A stretch of DNA of 64,000 nucleotides. It comes from UBA1240 sp045599185. GTDB lineage: Bacteria > Spirochaetota > Spirochaetia > Treponematales > Treponemataceae. This document shows, piece after piece, positions 18,046 to 27,648 of this stretch. The notes under the pieces are model-generated. The model was not told the origin of the DNA. It did no database searches and saw only the letters and a list, made by a program, of their open reading frames with translations. The stretch spans positions 246,861-310,860 of the forward strand of contig JAZRVO010000030.1 of NCBI GenBank assembly GCA_045599185.1, read 5' to 3'. A program made the position numbers and the translations under genes. Numbering within the stretch: the first letter of the stretch is position 1; each line of letters opens with the position of its first letter.

Positions 18046-19338
18046 ATGATTAATACTATTGAGGATTTATTAAATATACGTTCAAATAAGCTATATCTTT
18101 ATGGCGCTAAGAGTGTAGCGTTGCAAGTTTGTAGTATATTAAAAGAACATGATATTCATTTTGAAGGGTATATTGTGTCTAAACTGGATGATAACAGATC
18201 ATATATCGATGGGAAACCTGTAGTAAGTCTTGATTCCTTAAAAGATTCATTTGACGATATTGATATTCTCGTTTGTTGTCTACCTCACTTTAAAAAAGAA
18301 ATTATGAATTCACTTTTGAATGCTGGCGTATCAAAAATATATTTTTTGGGGAATGATCTTGCGTATACTTTTAGTATACAGATGAAAGCAAAAAGCTTGT
18401 TTAATAATTATACTGAAGATTATGAGTTGGTTTATCCTGATGGTCTTGAAAGAGGTCAGGGACTGATCGTTGGTAGAAAAGAAACTGCATCTTTTAAATT
18501 GAGAACTGAACTAGGCTGGTTGAATCGCTTGATTGAAAGTAATTCAGAGTTGTTTAAAGGAAATCGCTTAAAAGAGAACTTTGAAGAATTATGGTGCAGG
18601 TTTAAAACCATTTACGAGTTGAAATCTGCTGAAAAAAAAATAAATATTTCTGATTGTTTTTCAGTTTATTCTATAAAATGCCATGTGGACAAAACTTTAT
18701 TTTGTCAAACTCATGATTCTTATATCACGGAAATACAGGCTGGTGCTGCAATAGCTCCTAAAATCATTTGCGATGTAACTGATAACACTGGTGATAATAT
18801 TTCAGAGAGAAATAAGGATTTTTCTGAATGTTCTGCATTTTATTGGATCTGGAAAAATTCTGTTGAAAAAAAGTACACAGGATGTTTTCACTATAGACGT
18901 AGGCTAAATATTTTTGAAGACGACTTGAATGCTGTTGTTGATAATGATATTGATTTAGTGAACACGATTCCTTGCATTCTTTATCCAAGTATAAAGAATT
19001 TTTTCATTACAAATTTCCTTTATGATAAGGATTGGTCTCTCATGATGGAAGCAATTAGTTCTTTGCATCCTGAGTATTTGGATTCTACAATAAAACTTGC
19101 AGATGGAAATTATTACTTAGCGAATAACATCATGATTATGAAGACGTGTTGGTACGAAAAAATGTGTCAGTTTGTATTTGATGTGCTTCTTTATATTGAC
19201 AATTATTATAGAGATCATAATTTTGTACGACAGGATAGGTACGCTGGATATATATTTGAATTCTTATATTCTGCATTTGTATTTCATCACGTAAAAGATA
19301 TGAAGATTGTGTTTGCAGATATGAAATTTTTGGTTTAG
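18046..19338 (+). CDS. N-terminal Rossmann-like domain + DUF4422 glycosyltransferase-like protein
   Basis: AAGGAG precedes ATG 18046. Here the accessory domain comes first (residues about 15-110: LYLYGAKSVALQV, GYIVSKLDDN, DILVCCLPHFKKEI). The C-terminal half is DUF4422: FSVYSIKCHVDK, EIQAGAAIA, DNTGDNISERNKDFSECSAFYW and YTGCFHYRRRL. DUF4422 is found in capsule clusters and is thought to be a glycosyltransferase. The catalytic residues are not established. The middle (about 115-205) is unassigned. Confidence 0.8.
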   Translation: MINTIEDLLNIRSNKLYLYGAKSVALQVCSILKEHDIHFEGYIVSKLDDNRSYIDGKPVVSLDSLKDSFDDIDILVCCLPHFKKEIMNSLLNAGVSKIYFLGNDLAYTFSIQMKAKSLFNNYTEDYELVYPDGLERGQGLIVGRKETASFKLRTELGWLNRLIESNSELFKGNRLKENFEELWCRFKTIYELKSAEKKINISDCFSVYSIKCHVDKTLFCQTHDSYITEIQAGAAIAPKIICDVTDNTGDNISERNKDFSECSAFYWIWKNSVEKKYTGCFHYRRRLNIFEDDLNAVVDNDIDLVNTIPCILYPSIKNFFITNFLYDKDWSLMMEAISSLHPEYLDSTIKLADGNYYLANNIMIMKTCWYEKMCQFVFDVLLYIDNYYRDHNFVRQDRYAGYIFEFLYSAFVFHHVKDMKIVFADMKFLV

Positions 19339-19349
19339 GTGTTTTTATT

Positions 19350-21602
19350 ATGGACAATAATTTTTTTTCTTTTCTGAAGATTGGCTCTATTGCTTGGTAT
19401 GACTTTTCTCCTTTATCAAAGATACTATGTGTTTCTGATGATGTTTTTTTCTTGGAATTTTTTCAAGAAAAAAATCTTACATGCGATTTACGGAGTTTCA
19501 ATGATTTTTCTGCAGAAACTTTCTTAAGTTCACATGTTGCGTATTATGATTACATTGTTGCAATTAAAATTATTGAAACAACAAAGGAACCTGTTTCTGT
19601 TTTAGAAAATTTTAAAAAATTATTGAAACCATCAGGTCATTTATTACTTGGTGTTGAAAATCGTCTTGGCATAAAATATTTTTGTGGTGAGGTAGAGCCA
19701 GGAACGAACAGACTGTTTCAGGGTATCGAAAATTATAGGAATGTTTCTGCTGATTCATTACGATTACTTAGCAAACGACTTTATTCAAAGAATGAAATTG
19801 ATGAATTTCTGGCAGCATCTGGTTTTTCGCAGAAAAAATATTATTCTGTATTTCCTGATCTTGATAACGCACAGTTGGTTTATGCTGAAGATTATTTACC
19901 AAACGAAGATATTTCAATGCGTATTGTACCGCAGTATAATTCAAAAGAAACTATTTTTCTTGATGAACAGCATTTATATACTGATTTAATTGCTAATAAA
20001 ATGTTTCATCAGCATGCAAACAGTTATTTTATTGACTGTTCTGTTTCGAATATTGATGACACATTATCTGTTACAATGTCTTTAGACAGGAAAGAAGAAA
20101 ATCAGTTCATAACAAAAATCTATGCAAACAAAATTGTTGAAAAAATTGCCTGTAATGAAAAAAGTTATGCTAATTTAAAGAGACTTCATGTCAATTTAAA
20201 TTCTATGAGAGAGCAAGGGTTAAAGGTTGTTGATACTATATTAAGTGAAAATTCTCTGTCTATGCCATATATAGAAGCTCCATTGGCCGTAAATTATTTA
20301 CGAAGTTTATTATTGTCAGATATTAATAAATTTATAGAAGAAATGGACAATTTCAGAAATCTGATACTTAATTCTTCAAAACATATAGAAAATCCTTCAG
20401 CTATATATCAGGATTATGAAGATTCCGATGGTGTAATACTAGAAAATGCTTTTGTCGATATGGTTCCGATCAATGCGTTTCATACAGACGAAGGGTTTGT
20501 GTTTGTTGATCAGGAGTTCGTCGTTCAAAATTATCCTGCAAATGCAATAATTTTTAGAATGGTTGCATTTGTATATGATCAGGATATTAACCGGGAAAAT
20601 ATTTTAAATGAAAAGTTTTTTATGGACAGATATGGTTTATCGGACAATCTTCAAAAATGGATAGATTTGTCACTTGATTTTGTGTACGAGATAAAAAATA
20701 CTTCTATTTTCGAAAACTCTAAAACAAGGGCAATTACAAAAGTCAGGTTGATTGACAATCAAAATGCTGTATTTAAAATTGCTGATTTTGAAAACGCAGA
20801 AAAATCTCTGAAAAGATTTTTGGTTGAGAAATGTTTTGATGATTTAAATGATGGTAATGTTATTGTATACGGCACTGGAAAATTTGCAAATAAATTTTAC
20901 GCTTTTTATAAGGATGAGTTGAATATTGTTGATGTGATAGATTCTAATCCTCAAAAGGCAGGAACTTTCTTCCATGATTTGTGTATTCATTCACCTTCTG
21001 TTCTTGAAATGTATGATAAAAGGAATATAAGAATCATAATATGCATAAAGGATTTTTTATCTGTTTATTATTATCTGTTAAATTTAGGTTTCGAAAATGT
21101 TCGTGTTTATGATGTAAATTTTTTATATTCAGGTCGTCAGTCAATAATACCAAAGTCTGTGGAAAATGTTAAAAAGAAATATCATATTGGTTATATTGCC
21201 GGTGTATTTGATTTGTTTCATATCGGTCATTTGAATATGTTCAGACGGGCAAAGAAACAGTGTGATTATCTGATTGCTGCAGTTGTTTCTGACAGAGGTG
21301 TTCGGGAAGGTAAGAAAAGAGAGCCTTTTATTCCTTTCGAAGAACGTATTGAGATGGTTCGTTCGTGCAGATATGTTGATGAGGCTGTAGAAATTCCTTT
21401 TGATTATCCTGATACTTGGGATGCATTCAGAAAGTATCATTTTGATGTCCAGTTCAGCGGTAGTGACTATGAGCATGATGAATATTGGCTTAAAAAGAAA
21501 CAGTTTCTTGAAGAGAACGGTTCTACCATGGTTTTCTTTCCATATACAGAACAGACAAGTTCTACAAAAATAAAGGCTCTTATTGAGAAAGGATTAATGT
21601 AA
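19350..21602 (+). CDS. Three-part fusion: methyltransferase-like, Rossmann-like, glycerol-3-P/choline-P-type cytidylyltransferase
   Basis: This is a 750-residue protein. Residues about 25-180 resemble a SAM-dependent methyltransferase (ENFKKLLKPSGHLLLGVENR, GIKYFCG). The stretch 180-490 is unassigned. About 500-590 is the shared accessory domain (VIVYGTGKFANKFY, VIDSNPQKAG). About 610-750 is a complete TagD/GCT-type cytidylyltransferase (GVFDLFHIGHLNMF with HxGH, RTxD-like REPFIPFEER, and a final TSSTKI). The last domain should make a CDP-activated phospho-alcohol (glycerol, choline or ethanolamine). LicD-type phosphotransferases are encoded next and in the second gene after it, which fits a pathway that decorates the glycan with that group. 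It is 12 bases downstream of the previous gene. Confidence 0.75.
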   Translation: MDNNFFSFLKIGSIAWYDFSPLSKILCVSDDVFFLEFFQEKNLTCDLRSFNDFSAETFLSSHVAYYDYIVAIKIIETTKEPVSVLENFKKLLKPSGHLLLGVENRLGIKYFCGEVEPGTNRLFQGIENYRNVSADSLRLLSKRLYSKNEIDEFLAASGFSQKKYYSVFPDLDNAQLVYAEDYLPNEDISMRIVPQYNSKETIFLDEQHLYTDLIANKMFHQHANSYFIDCSVSNIDDTLSVTMSLDRKEENQFITKIYANKIVEKIACNEKSYANLKRLHVNLNSMREQGLKVVDTILSENSLSMPYIEAPLAVNYLRSLLLSDINKFIEEMDNFRNLILNSSKHIENPSAIYQDYEDSDGVILENAFVDMVPINAFHTDEGFVFVDQEFVVQNYPANAIIFRMVAFVYDQDINRENILNEKFFMDRYGLSDNLQKWIDLSLDFVYEIKNTSIFENSKTRAITKVRLIDNQNAVFKIADFENAEKSLKRFLVEKCFDDLNDGNVIVYGTGKFANKFYAFYKDELNIVDVIDSNPQKAGTFFHDLCIHSPSVLEMYDKRNIRIIICIKDFLSVYYYLLNLGFENVRVYDVNFLYSGRQSIIPKSVENVKKKYHIGYIAGVFDLFHIGHLNMFRRAKKQCDYLIAAVVSDRGVREGKKREPFIPFEERIEMVRSCRYVDEAVEIPFDYPDTWDAFRKYHFDVQFSGSDYEHDEYWLKKKQFLEENGSTMVFFPYTEQTSSTKIKALIEKGLM

Positions 21603-21615
21603 AGAGGTTTCCTGT

Positions 21616-23238
21616 ATGAAATATTCCAGAGGATACTATCCAAGTGTTATTACCGAAATAAATCATGTTGTCTTTTCTCAATTAAAGCGTGTTTCTGAAC
21701 GATGTGATGAATTCATAGTGGGAATCCCTGATCAGTGGACTTATGCAAGGTTATTTGGTACTGATGAAGGTTATAGTGCATCAGAAATGGCAGAACTGCT
21801 GAAGGAATTTAAGTTTATAAATAGGGTAGAAATTTTGGAGCAGTCTGATTTGCTTATGCAGAACGCTCACAAAAAATTTAACTTTGATTTATATTACTAT
21901 GGCGTAGAATACGGTTCTCCGTTTTTGTCTGATCTGAAATATGCAAAAAACAATACTATCTGCATGATGCCATTGATTCCTGGTGCCATTCCTGCAGAAA
22001 CGCATTTTGATGCCTTGCATGTTGCGTTAAATGACCTGCAGGATACACAGAAAGTTATTCTTTTTGGCACGGGTAAATATTTTGATGAATATATGAATAG
22101 GTATGGAAGTCAAAAAAAACCGGCGTATGCAGTTGACAATGATTCTGCTAAATGGGGAACTGTAAAGCAAGGTATAAGAATTTTAAGTCCTGATGAAATA
22201 GTAAAAGAAAATCCTGATGATATTTTAGTAGTGCTGTGTGCAAAAAATTATGCACCATTAAAGGATCAGCTGTTAGGCATTGGGAATTATAATTATCGTT
22301 CTATGCTGTTTTTAAATTCTATGGCTATGCTGAATGAATTGGGAATTTCTCTTGCAAAAGAACAGGATTATTTGACAAGAGGTCATGAAGCTTTAGTAAA
22401 GATGCTGAAAATATTTGATGATATTTGCAGTAAACATGGAATTCATTATTACATGATATGCGGAACCCTTATAGGAGCATTGCGTCACAAAGGTTTTATT
22501 CCATGGGATGATGATGTAGACATTGCAATATCAAGATCTGATTATCATAAACTTAAGGAAATATTTCCTTCCGAAGCAAAAGAAGATTTTCCGTATTTAC
22601 TTATGGATTTTAAGGAGTTGGGAAAGGGTGTCTTTTTAGACTGCATGCCGAGAATTATTTATACGGGAGAATATTTCCCTACCAAAGTATTCAAAAAGGT
22701 TTCTTCCCAGCAGTGCAAAGAAGGTCCTGACCGGTTGTTCTTGGATATATATGTTATGGATTCTGCTTTTGATGATGTTAAAAAGCATAATTTTCAAACG
22801 AGTGTTTTAAAGGTTGTCTATAACATGGCTATGGGGCACAGAAAAAACATCAATTATACAGAATATGAGCGTATCGGAAAAAAAACAATCAGACTGATGA
22901 AACTAGTTCATTGTATTGGACGACTTATTCCGTTAAGTATATTGCTGTATTTGTATGACAATATCAGCCAAAAGGCTAATGGTAAAAAAGGGTTAGCAGG
23001 TGATGAAACTGGTAGTTATTTTATGAACAGTTGTGCCATTACATGTATAGAGCGTAAATTTAACAAGCAATGGTTTGGTAATGGTATTAGAGTTCCTTTT
23101 GAAGATATAGAAGTAATTATTCCTGCTGATTCTCCGGCATTACTGGAAGGTATGGGTTATCACAATTACATGAATTATCCTCCTTATGGTATGCGCAGGC
23201 CTAGTCATTATTTTAATTCTGATATTGAAATTTGGTAA
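21616..23238 (+). CDS. LicD-family phosphotransferase with degenerate nucleotidyltransferase and Rossmann-like domains
   Basis: The AGAGG ribosome site precedes ATG 21616. Residues 1 to about 110 look like a worn-down cytidylyltransferase (the order of YYPSVITEINHVVF, CDEFIVGIPD and DLYYYGVEYGS parallels GxFDxFHxGH...DYLIVGV), but the HxGH motif is absent. About 145-235 is the accessory domain (VILFGTGKYFDEYM, YAVDNDSAKWG). About 270-540 is LicD/fukutin-like: YMICGTLIGALRH, FIPWDDDVDIAI and LFLDIYVMD. LicD enzymes transfer phosphocholine or similar groups from CDP donors to sugars. The last bases overlap nothing; the ABC gene follows after 16 bases. Confidence 0.8.
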   Translation: MKYSRGYYPSVITEINHVVFSQLKRVSERCDEFIVGIPDQWTYARLFGTDEGYSASEMAELLKEFKFINRVEILEQSDLLMQNAHKKFNFDLYYYGVEYGSPFLSDLKYAKNNTICMMPLIPGAIPAETHFDALHVALNDLQDTQKVILFGTGKYFDEYMNRYGSQKKPAYAVDNDSAKWGTVKQGIRILSPDEIVKENPDDILVVLCAKNYAPLKDQLLGIGNYNYRSMLFLNSMAMLNELGISLAKEQDYLTRGHEALVKMLKIFDDICSKHGIHYYMICGTLIGALRHKGFIPWDDDVDIAISRSDYHKLKEIFPSEAKEDFPYLLMDFKELGKGVFLDCMPRIIYTGEYFPTKVFKKVSSQQCKEGPDRLFLDIYVMDSAFDDVKKHNFQTSVLKVVYNMAMGHRKNINYTEYERIGKKTIRLMKLVHCIGRLIPLSILLYLYDNISQKANGKKGLAGDETGSYFMNSCAITCIERKFNKQWFGNGIRVPFEDIEVIIPADSPALLEGMGYHNYMNYPPYGMRRPSHYFNSDIEIW

Positions 23239-23254
23239 ATTTAAAGGTTTTTTA

Positions 23255-25036
23255 ATGAACAAAATAAACGAAATTTGGACAAAGTCGCTTTATATTTTTG
23301 ACCGCAAACAGAAAATTCGGTTGATAGGTCTTACCGTAATACTTTTTATGGAAACTGTTTTTGAGTTATTGGGTGTAATTTCTGTCTATCCGTTTATTGC
23401 ATTAATTTTAAATCCTTCAATGGTTCAGACTAACGCTTTACTGCAATTTTTTTATGTAAAGATGGGATTTACAAGTAACGAATCTTTTTTTGTGTTTATT
23501 GCGGTTTCAATAATTCTGCTTTATGTTTTTAAAAACGTTTTTAATGCCATTGCAAGCTATTTGCGTTATGGTTTTGTTTTTAACACAAAAAGAGAAATTG
23601 GTGTTCGCCTGATGCGGGACTATATGAAAGAGAATTATTCCTTTTTTTTGAAAAATAATTCTTCTGTATTGATGAGAAGTGTAGGCAATGACGTAAGTGT
23701 ATTTTTTGACATGGTTCTTCAGTGTCTGTATTTTTTCTCTGATGGTCTTATGATGGTGATATTTGGGATTTATCTCTTTTATACAGACTTTTTGCTTTCT
23801 TCAGTATGTTTTGCTGTTATGCTGCTGTTCGTGCTTGTTTTTGTGCGCTGGAATAAGAAAAGAGCTACTCATTATGGAGCGGAAGCCCAAAAAAGTTCCG
23901 GCAGCATGACGCAGTGGCTGCAACAGGGCTTTGGTGGTGCAAAAGAAATTAAAATTTTAAGGCGAGAAGAATATTTCGTTCAGAATTTTGAAAAATATTG
24001 TGCTGTTGCCAATAAAATGAACCAAAAGTTTTCCTTTATGAACCAGATTCCTCACATGGTTCTGGAATGTTTCTGTACAGGTGCCATTCTTGTTGTAATT
24101 TTAATCAAAATATTAAATGGTGCAGACATTGCTGTTTTTATTCCTAACATGGCAGTGTTTGCAATGGCCTTATTTAGAATTTTTCCAAGGGTTAGCCGCT
24201 TAAATCAAAGTGTTAACACTATGATTTTTTCTTACCCGTATCTTAATACTGTTTATAATGACATTAAAATTACAGAAGCACATCAGCATGAGTATAACAA
24301 GGCTCAGGAAATTGGTAAAAGGGAAGACGCTTTAACTTTCAATAATGAAATACAGTTGAAGAATGTTCATTATACTTATCCGAATACAGAAGTTGAAGTT
24401 CTTTCTGATATTTCTTTAACTGTAAAAAAGGGTCAGGCTGTAGGGCTTGTCGGTCCTTCCGGATCCGGTAAAAGTACATTGGCGGATGTTTTTTTGGGAA
24501 TTCTTGAGCTTTCTGAAGGTTCTGTGCTGTGCGATGGCAAGAATATTGCAAATCACGTAGAAGAATGGTCTGAAAAGCTGGGCTATATTCCTCAAAGTAT
24601 ATTCCTTTCCGATGATACTATCAGGAATAATGTTGCTTTTGGTCTGGAAGTTGAATCTAATGTGGATAAAAAAGTATGGGACGCTTTGGAACAGGCGCAG
24701 CTTGCTGATTATGTACGTTCACTGCCAAACGGACTGGACACGATGGTAGGAGAAAGAGGTGTTCGTTTTAGTGGCGGCCAGAGGCAGCGCATTGGTATTG
24801 CCCGTGCTTTGTACAACAACCCTGAAATTCTTGTTTTGGATGAAGCAACTTCTGCACTTGACAATGAAACCGAAAAGGCCGTTATGGAATCAATTGAGCA
24901 TTTGCTTGGGCATAAGACAATGATTATAATCGCACACCGAATAACTACAATAAAAAATTGTGATGTAATATTCAAGGTAGAAAACGGAAATGTTCAGCAG
25001 ATTACTTACGAAGACTTAATGAAATCTGCAAGATAG
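23255..25036 (+). CDS. ABC transporter, fused membrane and ATPase domains (PglK/MsbA-like exporter)
   Basis: ATG 23255 has TAAAGG upstream; longer readings overlap the LicD gene. The 593 residues contain about six membrane helices (for example around YVFKNVFNAIASYL and LVVILIKILNGADIAVF), then an ATPase from about residue 370 with GPSGSGKST (Walker A), VRFSGGQRQR (signature), ILVLDEATSALD (Walker B) and IAHR (H-loop). It forms a homodimeric exporter or flippase. Position in a glycan cluster suggests movement of a lipid-linked saccharide. A Wzx-type flippase also exists at 33697, so two export routes may coexist. Confidence 0.9.
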   Translation: MNKINEIWTKSLYIFDRKQKIRLIGLTVILFMETVFELLGVISVYPFIALILNPSMVQTNALLQFFYVKMGFTSNESFFVFIAVSIILLYVFKNVFNAIASYLRYGFVFNTKREIGVRLMRDYMKENYSFFLKNNSSVLMRSVGNDVSVFFDMVLQCLYFFSDGLMMVIFGIYLFYTDFLLSSVCFAVMLLFVLVFVRWNKKRATHYGAEAQKSSGSMTQWLQQGFGGAKEIKILRREEYFVQNFEKYCAVANKMNQKFSFMNQIPHMVLECFCTGAILVVILIKILNGADIAVFIPNMAVFAMALFRIFPRVSRLNQSVNTMIFSYPYLNTVYNDIKITEAHQHEYNKAQEIGKREDALTFNNEIQLKNVHYTYPNTEVEVLSDISLTVKKGQAVGLVGPSGSGKSTLADVFLGILELSEGSVLCDGKNIANHVEEWSEKLGYIPQSIFLSDDTIRNNVAFGLEVESNVDKKVWDALEQAQLADYVRSLPNGLDTMVGERGVRFSGGQRQRIGIARALYNNPEILVLDEATSALDNETEKAVMESIEHLLGHKTMIIIAHRITTIKNCDVIFKVENGNVQQITYEDLMKSAR

Positions 25037-25045
25037 GTTTGTTGT

Positions 25046-26389
25046 ATGCCATTGATAAACACGAATGATAATTACGTAAAGGAATATTGCAAGGCACACC
25101 CTGAAGTTAATTTATATTTGAATGAGCTTACAGAACTTAAAAACAGGCAGCTGATAAAATATGGAATTCCAGAAAAAGGTGGTCTTGTAGAATTAACTGA
25201 TGATATTAATTCTAAAGTTTGGTTTCAAAATGTTAAGGCTGTTCAGCTTGATTTACTGAAAGAATTAAAACGTGTTTGCGATGAGAATGGTCTTAAACCT
25301 TTTCTTATCTACGGTTCTCTTTTAGGGGCAGTTCGTTCTGGTGGAATGATAGACGGTGATGATGACATAGACATTGCCTTACTGCGTGAAGACTATGACA
25401 AATTAGTACAGTTAACAGATGCTTTTAAAAATCCGTACTTTTTGCAAAACAATTATAACGATGACTGTTTTTATGGCGGCTATATAAAACTGCGCAACGT
25501 AAATACAACTGCATTAAATCCGCAAAACTGGTATGTTAACTGTCGTGAAGGTATTTTTATAGACATCTTCCCTATTGATAAAGGATACAGTTCTTCTTTA
25601 GCAGAATATTTCAAATTAAAAAAAATCCATCATCTTCAGCGTTTGCTGTATGCTAAAAGCTATGGTTTTTACAGAAGTTTTAAGGATATGCCTATTTTAA
25701 TATGGAAGTTTTATAAATATGCCGGGAAAATTGTTCCACGCCAGAAGCTTCTTGAAAAACTGGATGCTGTATTGAAAGAAAACGATGCAAATGCATCAAG
25801 CAAACTAAAAAACAAACTTGGAATTTATTCTCATTACAGCGAAAACTGTATGCCAAGATATTTACCGGCAGATGCTTTTGAAGATATTTGCAGAATGGAA
25901 TATGAAGGCATGGAATTTTATGCGCCAAAATTATGGGATGATGTTTTATTTAAGCTTTACGGAGCAAGGTATTTAATTCCTTCTAACCTGAATAATGGAT
26001 TACATGCTTTTTATAAGGCAGATGTTCCTTATTCTAATTATAAGAAAAGATTTACAAGGCTATTTACCTCTATTCCTGATAAGAATAAAAAAATTGTTGT
26101 AGTTGGAGATGAAGAACTTTACTGTGAATATTTAAAGAGGTTTTCTTCTTCTGCTTATAAACCTTATAAGTTTATACATAAGACTAAATATGACGAATTA
26201 AATAGTTTTAACAAAGATGAAATATTCCTTGTTGTTGCCGCATTTGATTTTTTAGATATTGAGGCAGAAATTAGAAATTCAGGTTATAGGGACTATTGTA
26301 TTTATGTATACAACAGAGAATGGCTGTTATTGCCCAATATAAGTTTTTCTAATAAATTGTATCATATTGAAAAATTGCAGGAAAATTAA
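25046..26389 (+). CDS. LicD-family phosphotransferase with C-terminal Rossmann-like domain
   Basis: The 447-residue protein has the LicD signature FLIYGSLLGAVRSGG, DGDDDIDIALLREDY (the acidic nucleotidyltransferase cluster), GGYIKLRN and EGIFIDIFPIDKG. The last third (from about residue 347) is a divergent accessory domain (IVVVGDEELYCEYL, EIFLVVAAFDFLD) in which the glycine-rich loop has been partly lost. Together with the cytidylyltransferase fusion at 19350 it should attach a phosphoryl-alcohol to the glycan. It starts ten bases after the ABC gene. Confidence 0.85.
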   Translation: MPLINTNDNYVKEYCKAHPEVNLYLNELTELKNRQLIKYGIPEKGGLVELTDDINSKVWFQNVKAVQLDLLKELKRVCDENGLKPFLIYGSLLGAVRSGGMIDGDDDIDIALLREDYDKLVQLTDAFKNPYFLQNNYNDDCFYGGYIKLRNVNTTALNPQNWYVNCREGIFIDIFPIDKGYSSSLAEYFKLKKIHHLQRLLYAKSYGFYRSFKDMPILIWKFYKYAGKIVPRQKLLEKLDAVLKENDANASSKLKNKLGIYSHYSENCMPRYLPADAFEDICRMEYEGMEFYAPKLWDDVLFKLYGARYLIPSNLNNGLHAFYKADVPYSNYKKRFTRLFTSIPDKNKKIVVVGDEELYCEYLKRFSSSAYKPYKFIHKTKYDELNSFNKDEIFLVVAAFDFLDIEAEIRNSGYRDYCIYVYNREWLLLPNISFSNKLYHIEKLQEN

Positions 26390-26412
26390 TTTCTTATTGG
26401 ATTAGAAACTAT

Positions 26413-27513
26413 ATGAAATACGATTATCTTTTGGTTGGTGCCGGATTGTTTAATGCTGTTGTTGCACAGCAGGCTGTAAAAAACGGCAAGAAATGTCTTG
26501 TAATTGAAAAACGGCCTCATATTGCCGGTAATATTTATACTGAATCCGTAGAAGGCATAAATGTTCATAAATACGGTGCCCATATTTTTCATACGGATAT
26601 TAAGGAAATATGGGACTATGTAAACTCTTTTGTGGAATTTAACCGCTATACAAACAGCCCGGTTGCTAATTATAAAGGTTCTCTTTATAACCTGCCGTTT
26701 AACATGAATACCTTTAACCGCATTTGGCCGGATGTCATAACTCCTGCTCAGGCAAAAAAACGGATTGAAGAACAGGCTGCCGTAATGGCAGGCAAAACGC
26801 CCAAAAATCTTGAAGAACAGGCAATTTCTCTTGTAGGCAAAGACATTTACGAACTGCTTATAAAAGGCTATACCGAAAAACAGTGGGGCCGCAAATGTAC
26901 AGAGCTTCCGCCAAGCATAATAAAGCGTCTGCCTGTTCGTCTTGTTTTTGACAACAATTATTTTAACGACCGTTATCAGGGAATTCCTGTTGGCGGTTAC
27001 ACGGCAATGGTTGAAAAAATGCTGAAAGGCTGCGATGTTCAGCTGAATACAGATTTTTTTGATGATAAAGAAAAATGGCTTGATGCGGCAGACAAGGTGA
27101 TTTTTACAGGAACAATCGATGCCTTTTACGATTATAAATTCGGCAAGCTGGAATACCGTTCGCTGAAATTTGAAACAGAAACACTTGATTGTGACAATTT
27201 TCAAGGAAATGCCGTAATAAACTATACGGATGCAGAAACACCATATACCAGAATAATTGAACATAAGCATTTTGAATTCGGCACCCAGCCCAAAACCGTG
27301 ATTACAAAAGAATATCCTGCCGAATGGCATTCCGGTGACGAACCTTACTACGCCGTAAACGATGAAAAAAACACAGCTCTGTATCAGCAATATAAAAAAG
27401 AAGCTGAAGCCAATAAAAAAGTTATTTTTGGCGGTCGTTTGGGTATGTACAAATATTTTGATATGGATGATACGGTTGCCGCTGCACTGGAATTGTGTTC
27501 TGAAATTTTATAA
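26413..27513 (+). CDS. glf: UDP-galactopyranose mutase
   Basis: This 366-residue flavoenzyme converts UDP-galactopyranose into UDP-galactofuranose. Visible signatures are the FAD-binding YDYLLVGAGLFNAVVA, EKRPHIAGNIYTE, the family-typical HKYGAHIFHT, GYTEKQWG, and the late sequence FGGRLGMYKYFDMD. Length agrees with bacterial Glf. It implies galactofuranose in the product of this cluster. Codon use here is less AT-biased than in the glycosyltransferase genes before it. It is followed by a possible terminator and a new promoter region. Confidence 0.95.
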   Translation: MKYDYLLVGAGLFNAVVAQQAVKNGKKCLVIEKRPHIAGNIYTESVEGINVHKYGAHIFHTDIKEIWDYVNSFVEFNRYTNSPVANYKGSLYNLPFNMNTFNRIWPDVITPAQAKKRIEEQAAVMAGKTPKNLEEQAISLVGKDIYELLIKGYTEKQWGRKCTELPPSIIKRLPVRLVFDNNYFNDRYQGIPVGGYTAMVEKMLKGCDVQLNTDFFDDKEKWLDAADKVIFTGTIDAFYDYKFGKLEYRSLKFETETLDCDNFQGNAVINYTDAETPYTRIIEHKHFEFGTQPKTVITKEYPAEWHSGDEPYYAVNDEKNTALYQQYKKEAEANKKVIFGGRLGMYKYFDMDDTVAAALELCSEIL

Positions 27514-27519
27514 AAGCTA

Positions 27520-27587
27520 GCTTTCTGCATATCAGCCTGCCTGCAAATTTTTGTTTAAGCTTTGCAGAAAGACTGACTGTTTTTTAG
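27520..27587 (+). terminator. Possible terminator after glf
   Basis: GCTTTCTGCA at 27520 pairs with TGCAGAAAG at 27563-27571 across a loop of about 33 bases, and a run of six T (27580-27585) follows. The loop is long, so termination would be weak. It coincides with the only gap larger than 100 bases between 18.0 and 33.5 kb. Confidence 0.4.
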
Positions 27588-27648
27588 TTTTGGTAAAATA
27601 TTTCTGCTACTTTATTCTTTCTTAATCTCATAATATAATAAAACAACT

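Noticed and set aside
26386..27390. Long open frame of 334 codons on the minus strand
   Set aside because: It lies entirely opposite glf, has a Cys/Phe-rich unnatural composition and no ribosome site.
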